A stretch of 6,987 nucleotides of DNA from Reyranella sp. (lineage in GTDB: Bacteria > Pseudomonadota > Alphaproteobacteria > Reyranellales > Reyranellaceae), in NCBI GenBank assembly GCA_016780605.1, contig JADHLS010000266.1:1-6987 (forward strand), given 5' to 3'. The notes beneath the pieces were generated by a model. The model made no database searches. It worked only from the letters and a program-made list of their open reading frames with translations, and had not been told where the DNA came from. Of this stretch, positions 1 through 6,987 are shown one piece after another. Made by a program: the position numbers and the translations under genes. Each line of letters starts with the position of its first letter. Positions within the stretch are counted from its first letter, which is position 1.

Positions 1-816
1 GGCCCTCTGGCTTGCCGTCAGCTCGAAGGGCAGGCTTTTCAGGACCTTGCCGCGCAGCCGCCCGTTGCCCTGGGTTGAGTGGCCGGCAACGGTGCGGTTG
101 TGATGGCGCACCAGGGCGATGGCGAGTTGGCTCGCCAGCAACTCGTCGAAGGCAAGTCGCGCGCGGGCGGGATGCATTGGCGAAAGATCGGTCTCCTCGG
201 CCGGCGCATGGGCGCGCGCGAGCGCAGCGTGCCAACTGTCCCACTTGTTGCGCTTCACGAAGGCTTCGTCCTGCCACTCCGGCAGTTCGGGCGAGCGCTC
301 GACCGCGGCGGCGATGGCTTTCTGGACCGGCCGCTGCGTCAGGCCCGCGGTCAGGCCGTAGACCGGCTCGACTCGCAGGATCTGCTCGCGCTGGTCGAGC
401 GGCACGACATGGTCGGGGTGCGTCATCTGCACCTCGCCCTGGTAGATCTCGACCTTGCCGCTCACCACGCGGGTCTCGCCCACCGGCAGCAGCTTCTTGA
501 GGTAGTCCTCGCGACCGTTGAAGTAGGTGAGGCAGAGCCGGCCGGTCTCGTCGCTGCACCAGACGCGGTACGGCTGGCGGGGATTGCCAGGCACCACGTG
601 CTTGTCCACGGTCACCGTGAGGGTGGCGATGTCGCCGGCCTGGGCCTTGGCCACTTCCGGCGCATTGCGACGGTCGACCACGGCAAAGGGCAGGTGCCAC
701 AGGAGATCGACCACCAGAGGGCCTGCAAGTTTCTCCACGAGCTTGCCCAGCCGCGGCCCGATGCCGGGCAGCGACGTCGTCTGGGCAAAGAGGGGCGTCA
801 GGCTCTGCGGGCGCAT
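1..816 (-). CDS. recG: ATP-dependent DNA helicase RecG, N-terminal part (3' end outside window)
   Basis: RecG binds branched DNA and drives fork regression and branch migration at stalled replication forks and recombination intermediates. Only the first 272 codons are visible; the family is usually about 690-700 aa, so the whole helicase core lies past the left edge. The visible part is the wedge (OB-fold) region: SLPGIGPRLGKL at residues 15-26, LLWHLPF at 38-44, the family-typical PVYGLTAGLTQ at 151-161, the helical ELLASQLAIALVR near 226-238, and the Q-motif-like LPFELTASQ at 262-270, just before the expected Walker A. The ATG at 816 is the only sensible start: an in-frame TAG lies at 870-868 and no ATG, GTG or TTG falls between. 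A weak GGAAG sits only 2 nt before the start. It is divergent from sdhE. Identification is from motifs and from the neighbouring sdhE and mfd. Confidence 0.93.
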   Translation of the reverse strand, partial: MRPQSLTPLFAQTTSLPGIGPRLGKLVEKLAGPLVVDLLWHLPFAVVDRRNAPEVAKAQAGDIATLTVTVDKHVVPGNPRQPYRVWCSDETGRLCLTYFNGREDYLKKLLPVGETRVVSGKVEIYQGEVQMTHPDHVVPLDQREQILRVEPVYGLTAGLTQRPVQKAIAAAVERSPELPEWQDEAFVKRNKWDSWHAALARAHAPAEETDLSPMHPARARLAFDELLASQLAIALVRHHNRTVAGHSTQGNGRLRGKVLKSLPFELTASQRA

Positions 817-890
817 GGCTTCCGGGCGTTTCGGCCGCGTGACTTCAGCATCGCGGCCACCTATATGCTACGCCGCTTTCTGGGGAAAAC
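817..890. promoter_or_regulatory. Divergent recG / sdhE intergenic region with possible promoters
   Basis: This 74-bp gap must supply the 5' signals for both divergent genes. Toward sdhE there is a weak sigma70-like pair, GTGACT (839-844) and TATATG (862-867) with a 17-bp spacer, each matching 4 of 6 consensus bases; transcription from it would give a leader of under 20 nt. A ribosome site GGGGA (882-886) lies 4 nt before the sdhE ATG. Toward recG only poor matches occur (TATAGG at 865-860, TTTTCC at 889-884). The promoter calls are inference from weak matches; the ribosome site is clearer. I see no operator-like inverted repeat here. Confidence 0.35.
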
Positions 891-1159
891 ATGACGCGCG
901 AGCTGGATCTCGAGACGCGGCGTAAACGTTTGCTCTATCGCAGCGTTTATCGCGGCAACAAGGAGAACGACATCCTTCTCGGTCAGTTCGCGCGCGCCCA
1001 TATCGCCGAGCTCGGCGCCGACGAGCTCGACCAGTACGAACGGTTGTTGGCGCGCGGCGATAACGAGCTCTTCGACTGGATCACCGGCCAGGCGGAGGTT
1101 CCCCCCGAGGCCGATTCGCCGGTGTTGCAGAGGCTCAAGGCGTTCCGCGTGAGGTTTTA

Positions 1160-1160
<1 letters not shown>
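891..1160 (+). CDS. sdhE: SdhE, FAD assembly factor 2 for succinate dehydrogenase (DUF339/Sdh5 family)
   Basis: This small cytoplasmic protein (89 aa, usual for the family) helps attach FAD covalently to the SdhA flavoprotein of succinate dehydrogenase, and in some bacteria to fumarate reductase. The family signature is plain: RGNKE at residues 21-25 (the conserved RGxxE), followed by the acidic aspartate and LGQFA at 30-34. The rest is the expected short helical bundle with DxxEYERLL-like (here LDQYERLL) and a tryptophan-containing DWITG at 62-66. ATG at 891 is preceded by GGGGA with a 4-nt spacer. The TAG stop (1158-1160) shares its last base with the GTG start of mfd, so the two probably form one transcript with coupled translation. 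No sdh genes are in the window, so the link to mfd is positional rather than functional. Confidence 0.93.

Positions 1161-1162
<2 letters not shown>
1151..1162 (+). promoter_or_regulatory. mfd ribosome binding site inside sdhE and overlapping stop/start
   Basis: GAGG at 1151-1154 lies 5 nt before the GTG start at 1160-1162. It sits within the last codons of sdhE, and TAG/GTG share base 1160. This decides the GTG as the mfd start and suggests that ribosomes finishing sdhE re-initiate on mfd. The spacing and overlap are seen directly; coupling is inferred. Confidence 0.65.
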
Positions 1163-4645
<3,483 letters not shown>

Positions 4646-4651
<6 letters not shown>

Positions 4652-4663
4652 GCTTGGGCTTGA
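4646..4663. repeat. Three tandem GCTTGR hexamers at the mfd/tetR junction
   Basis: GCTTGA, GCTTGG and GCTTGA follow one another without gaps. The first contains the mfd stop codon (TGA, 4649-4651). On the other strand the array encodes the LKPKLKP segment of the TetR protein (residues about 178-183), where its normal helical domain gives way to the basic tail. Such an array could arise by slippage; at 18 bp it could also be chance. Confidence 0.5.
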
Positions 4664-5194
4664 GGAGGGGCCGCACCGCACGTTCAGCGCAGCGCAACAG
4701 CCAGTCGCTGAGCCTCGTATCGCCGGAGGCCCGCGCGAGGGCGACGGAGCCGACCGCCAGGATCACGGCCACGGTGGCATCGGCGTCGAGCTTGCGGCGC
4801 TTGGCGCCCGCGACCTCGCCAATGGCGGCATGGAGAAGGTTGGCGTAGGCCAGCCGCGCGACCAGCGGCGCGCGGGCGATGTCGGAGGGCAGGGCGGCCA
4901 GCACGCAGGTCGGCTGGCTGGCGACCAGCTCGGCCTTGTCGAGATAGGCCTTCAGGATCGCCGCCGGGTTCGCGCCGCGCAGGCGGTTGCGCAGGCCGGT
5001 GCCGGCGATGACGGCCTCGGTGAAGAGATCGTCCTTGGACTTGAAATGGGCGTAGAAGGCGCCGCGCGTCAGGCCGGCGGCCAGCATGACGTCGTCGATG
5101 TTGGTCCCGGCATAGCCGCGCAGCCGGAACAGGCGGCCGGCATGATCGAGGATTTCGGCCCGGGTGCGGGCGGTTCGGGCAGGGCTTTGAGGCA

Positions 5195-5235
5195 TGATAT
5201 GTCGATGATCATATCATATGATCATCGACATATCA
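5195..5235. promoter_or_regulatory. Perfect 41-bp palindrome, probable TetR operator
   Basis: Left arm 5195-5214 (begins TGATATGTCGATGATC) is the exact reverse complement of right arm 5216-5235, around the single base C5215. There are no mismatches in 20 pairs; pairing fails at 5194/5236. The element has 13 G/C in 41 (32%), against GC-rich genes on both sides. Each arm holds an 8-bp self-palindrome ATGATCAT (5205-5212 and 5218-5225), centres 13 bp apart. It fills nearly all of the gap between the oxidoreductase stop (5240) and the tetR start, and overlaps the first base of the tetR ATG. TetR proteins commonly bind palindromes next to their own gene, so an autoregulatory operator is the best reading; binding itself is inferred. 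A terminator is less likely because no T-run follows on either strand. Confidence 0.75.
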
Positions 5236-5242
5236 CTGTTCA
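5208..5242 (-). promoter_or_regulatory. Possible internal promoter for tetR inside the palindrome
   Basis: Reading leftward, two overlapping TATGAT hexamers (5218-5213 and 5213-5208, each 5 of 6 matches to TATAAT) lie in the palindrome. TGAACA (5242-5237, 4 of 6 matches to TTGACA) lies 18 bp upstream of the first, and includes the stop codon of the oxidoreductase gene. Transcripts would start about 6-11 nt before the tetR ATG, so the mRNA would be leaderless or nearly so, which agrees with the missing Shine-Dalgarno. Repressor on the palindrome would cover this promoter. It rests on consensus matching only, and AT-rich palindromes give such matches easily. Confidence 0.4.
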
Positions 5243-5899
5243 CGCGGTCGACTGCGCCGCGCTGGTGGCGGCGTCGCGCTCGGCGAGATTGAAGACCTCG
5301 ACGAAGGCCGAGGGCGGCTGCGCGCCGGATACCGCGTACTTGCGGTTGACGATGAAGCAGGGCACGCCATTGATGCCGAGCCGCCGGGCATAGACGTCGG
5401 AGGCGACGACCTCCTGGCGGCCCTCGTCGCTCATGAGGTAGCGGCGCGCGCGCAGCTCCTCGATGCCGACGCGCACCGCGCACTCGACCAGCGTCTCCAT
5501 GTCGCCGATGTCGCGGCCCTCCTCGAAGTAGAGCTTGAAGAGCTCGGCCACGGTCTCGTCCTGGAGGTTGTTCTTGGCGCTCCAGTGCACCAGCCTATGC
5601 GACAGCACGGTGTTGGGCGTGCGGCGGATGCGCGAGAACTGAAACTCGATGCCGGCCTCGCGGCCGCTTTCGGCGATCGCCTGGTAGATCTGGCGCGGGC
5701 GGTCGCCGCCACCGAACTTGGCGCGCACATAGTCGTCGCGCGTCATGCCCTCGGGCGGCATGTCGGGATTGAGCTGGAACGGCCGCCAGGCCACCGCGAT
5801 GTCGGTGCGGCCGCTCTGGGCCAGCGCCCGCTCGAAGCGGCGCTTGCCGATGTAGCACCACGGGCAGATCGTGTCGGAAACGATGTCGACGTAAATCAT
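5240..5899 (-). CDS. FrnE-like cytoplasmic DsbA-family thiol oxidoreductase
   Basis: A DsbA-fold protein of the FrnE / 2-hydroxychromene-2-carboxylate isomerase-like group. The thioredoxin active site CPWC is at residues 12-15, inside the family stretch SDTICPWCYIGKRRFE, and the cis-proline loop GINGVP ends at Pro180, followed by CFIVN. The conserved C-terminal SGAQPP is at 191-196. The CxxC makes a thiol-disulfide enzyme more likely than a glutathione-dependent isomerase. There is no signal peptide, so it acts in the cytoplasm, unlike periplasmic DsbA. The length of 219 aa is normal. The start ATG (5899-5897) overlaps the transporter stop in an ATGA arrangement, with only a weak TAGAG 7 nt upstream, so translation is probably coupled. 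The substrate is unknown: related proteins act in disulfide handling under oxidative stress, others in polyketide or aromatic pathways. Confidence 0.9.
   Translation of the reverse strand: MIYVDIVSDTICPWCYIGKRRFERALAQSGRTDIAVAWRPFQLNPDMPPEGMTRDDYVRAKFGGGDRPRQIYQAIAESGREAGIEFQFSRIRRTPNTVLSHRLVHWSAKNNLQDETVAELFKLYFEEGRDIGDMETLVECAVRVGIEELRARRYLMSDEGRQEVVASDVYARRLGINGVPCFIVNRKYAVSGAQPPSAFVEVFNLAERDAATSAAQSTA
5896..5899 (-). other. ATGA stop/start overlap between transporter and FrnE-like gene
   Basis: The TGA of the transporter (5898-5896) and the ATG of the oxidoreductase (5899-5897) share bases in an ATGA, the usual sign of translational coupling. It supports a single transcript and a shared function for the two genes. 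Confidence 0.85.
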
Positions 5900-6987
5900 G
5901 CGGCGACTCTACGCCTTTCGCGCCAGTGCAGAAAGAGAGCCGATCCTGCCACGATCCCCAGGGCGACGGATGTCAGCCATGCAGCGGCTGGCCAGCCGCC
6001 CGACGCAACCAGGGCGCCGGTGATGGGCGGGCCGATCAGCCCACCGATATTGGAGCCTTGCATGAGAAGCCCGGTCGAGGCGCCGACCAGCTCGGGCCTT
6101 GGCGCGTGCACCGGCAGGGCGGTGAACAGGGCCCCGGGCACGAGGCCGATCACGGCGGAGTACAGACCCGCCAGCAGGAGGCGCCAGAGATCGGGCACGC
6201 CGTCGACGAAAATGCCCGCCGTGCAGAAGGCCATCGTGACGGCCGCCCCTGTGATCATGGCGACGCGCGGCACGCCACGCTGCAGCAGCCACCCCGACAT
6301 CAGGTTGCCGGCGACGTTCACCCCGGTGACCAGGGCCGTGACCATGGCGGCGGTCGAGGTCGAGAAGCCCAGCCGCTCGACCTGCAAGGTCGGCAGGAAC
6401 CCCACGATCGCCAGCCAGCAGCAGGAATAGGCGCCGAAGCACAGCGCGATCGCGAGCGGCCCGCCGCTGGTCGCGACTTCCGCGACTTCGTGCAGGATCG
6501 GCCGGCGGCTGCCTCGGTGCGCATCGAGTTCGTGGCGCGGCACCGCACGCAGCAGGAGCGCCAGCAGCATCAGCAGCGAGGCCGCCGAAGCCACCAGCCA
6601 GACCGCACGCCAGGAGCTGCCGGGCAGGATGACGGCTGCCATCAGCATCATCGCGCCGGCGCCGGCCGGCATGTAGCAGCTCCAGATCGTCATGGTCCGT
6701 TGTCGGTCGCCCGGGTCGGTGACGCGCAGGATGAGCGTGGGCAACGACACGGTGACGATGATGAAGCCCAGCCCCTCGAGGAAGCGCCAGACCAAAAGAA
6801 GGTCGATGCTGCCCGCGAAAGCGCCGAGCAGGCTCGCGGCAAAGCCGAGCGCGGTGCCCAGCACGACCAGTCGGCGATGGCCGAAGCGATCGACGGTGAG
6901 GGCGATGATCATGCCACCCATGGCCGCCGTCAGGTTGACCAGCGACAGCAGCCAACCCGCCTGGCGCAGGCTCGCGCCGAGATCGTC
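5896..6987 (-). CDS. Major facilitator superfamily transporter (5' end outside window)
   Basis: An inner-membrane secondary transporter. The open reading frame continues in frame to the right edge (visible start DDLGASLRQAGWLLSLVN), so the internal ATG at 6921 is not the true start; 363 residues are seen and probably about 30-50 are missing, including TM1. About eleven hydrophobic helices follow, split by a charged central loop (near visible residues 172-200, PRHELDAHRGSRRP). The MFS motif-A-like loop after TM2, TVDRFGHRR, and its second-half counterpart GWLLQRGVPR are present. The overall look resembles the CynX/NimT group, but the substrate cannot be told from sequence. Its stop overlaps the start of the FrnE-like gene by 4 nt, placing both in one operon with tetR next. 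The operon promoter lies beyond the window. It could be an efflux pump or an uptake system. Confidence 0.9.
   Translation of the reverse strand, partial: DDLGASLRQAGWLLSLVNLTAAMGGMIIALTVDRFGHRRLVVLGTALGFAASLLGAFAGSIDLLLVWRFLEGLGFIIVTVSLPTLILRVTDPGDRQRTMTIWSCYMPAGAGAMMLMAAVILPGSSWRAVWLVASAASLLMLLALLLRAVPRHELDAHRGSRRPILHEVAEVATSGGPLAIALCFGAYSCCWLAIVGFLPTLQVERLGFSTSTAAMVTALVTGVNVAGNLMSGWLLQRGVPRVAMITGAAVTMAFCTAGIFVDGVPDLWRLLLAGLYSAVIGLVPGALFTALPVHAPRPELVGASTGLLMQGSNIGGLIGPPITGALVASGGWPAAAWLTSVALGIVAGSALFLHWRERRRVAA

Noticed and set aside
79..894. A 271-codon open frame on the plus strand
   Set aside because: Opposite recG, whose protein sequence is clearly recognisable on the minus strand; no family resemblance in this frame.
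4652..4700. A bidirectional terminator between mfd and tetR
   Set aside because: No GC-rich hairpin followed by T or preceded by A tracts could be found; the two genes overlap instead.
5195..5235. The palindrome as an intrinsic terminator
   Set aside because: The stem is AT-rich, has a one-base centre and is not followed by a T-run on either strand; position on the tetR start fits an operator better.
4830..5393. A plus-strand open frame opposite tetR and across the palindrome
   Set aside because: Antisense to the TetR and FrnE-like genes, low-complexity product, no motif or ribosome site.
5585..6430. A 281-codon plus-strand open frame
   Set aside because: Antisense to the oxidoreductase and transporter, which both show clear family motifs.
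6905..6912. Another ATGATCAT, as in the operator arms
   Set aside because: It is inside the transporter coding sequence (Met-Ile-Ile codons) without the rest of the arm; an 8-mer of this kind is likely chance.

Overview
This is a GC-rich chromosomal window of the kind seen in Alphaproteobacteria. The main clue is the block recG / sdhE / mfd, a familiar alphaproteobacterial neighbourhood, together with strong G/C bias at third codon positions, GTG start usage and close gene packing. I cannot name the genus from sequence alone. There are no tRNA or rRNA genes, CRISPR repeats, insertion sequences or prophage genes, so most of the window is ordinary core chromosome with a small accessory operon on the right.

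Left part (1-4651). The 5' part of recG runs leftward off the window edge. A 74-bp divergent gap separates it from sdhE (FAD assembly factor for succinate dehydrogenase). The stop codon of sdhE shares one base with the GTG start of mfd (transcription-repair coupling factor), so the two are probably translated as a coupled pair. RecG and Mfd are related superfamily 2 translocases that deal with stalled forks and stalled RNA polymerase respectively; SdhE is functionally unrelated and appears to be linked only by position.

Right part (4506-6987). Three leftward genes form a tight unit: an MFS transporter (5' end outside the window), a cytoplasmic FrnE/DsbA-like thiol oxidoreductase overlapping it by 4 nt, and a TetR-family regulator. 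The regulator is convergent with mfd and its reading frame runs 146 bp into the mfd 3' end on the opposite strand.

The most notable signal is in the 44-bp gap between the oxidoreductase and the regulator: an AT-rich, perfect 41-bp palindrome (two 20-nt arms around one base) that ends on the first base of the tetR start codon. It is probably the TetR operator. It also holds good -10 hexamers for a near-leaderless tetR transcript, and in a read-through mRNA it would fold into a hairpin hiding the tetR start. I see no convincing evidence for a wholly new system; the palindrome and the basic antisense-encoded tail of the TetR protein are the two things most worth following up.
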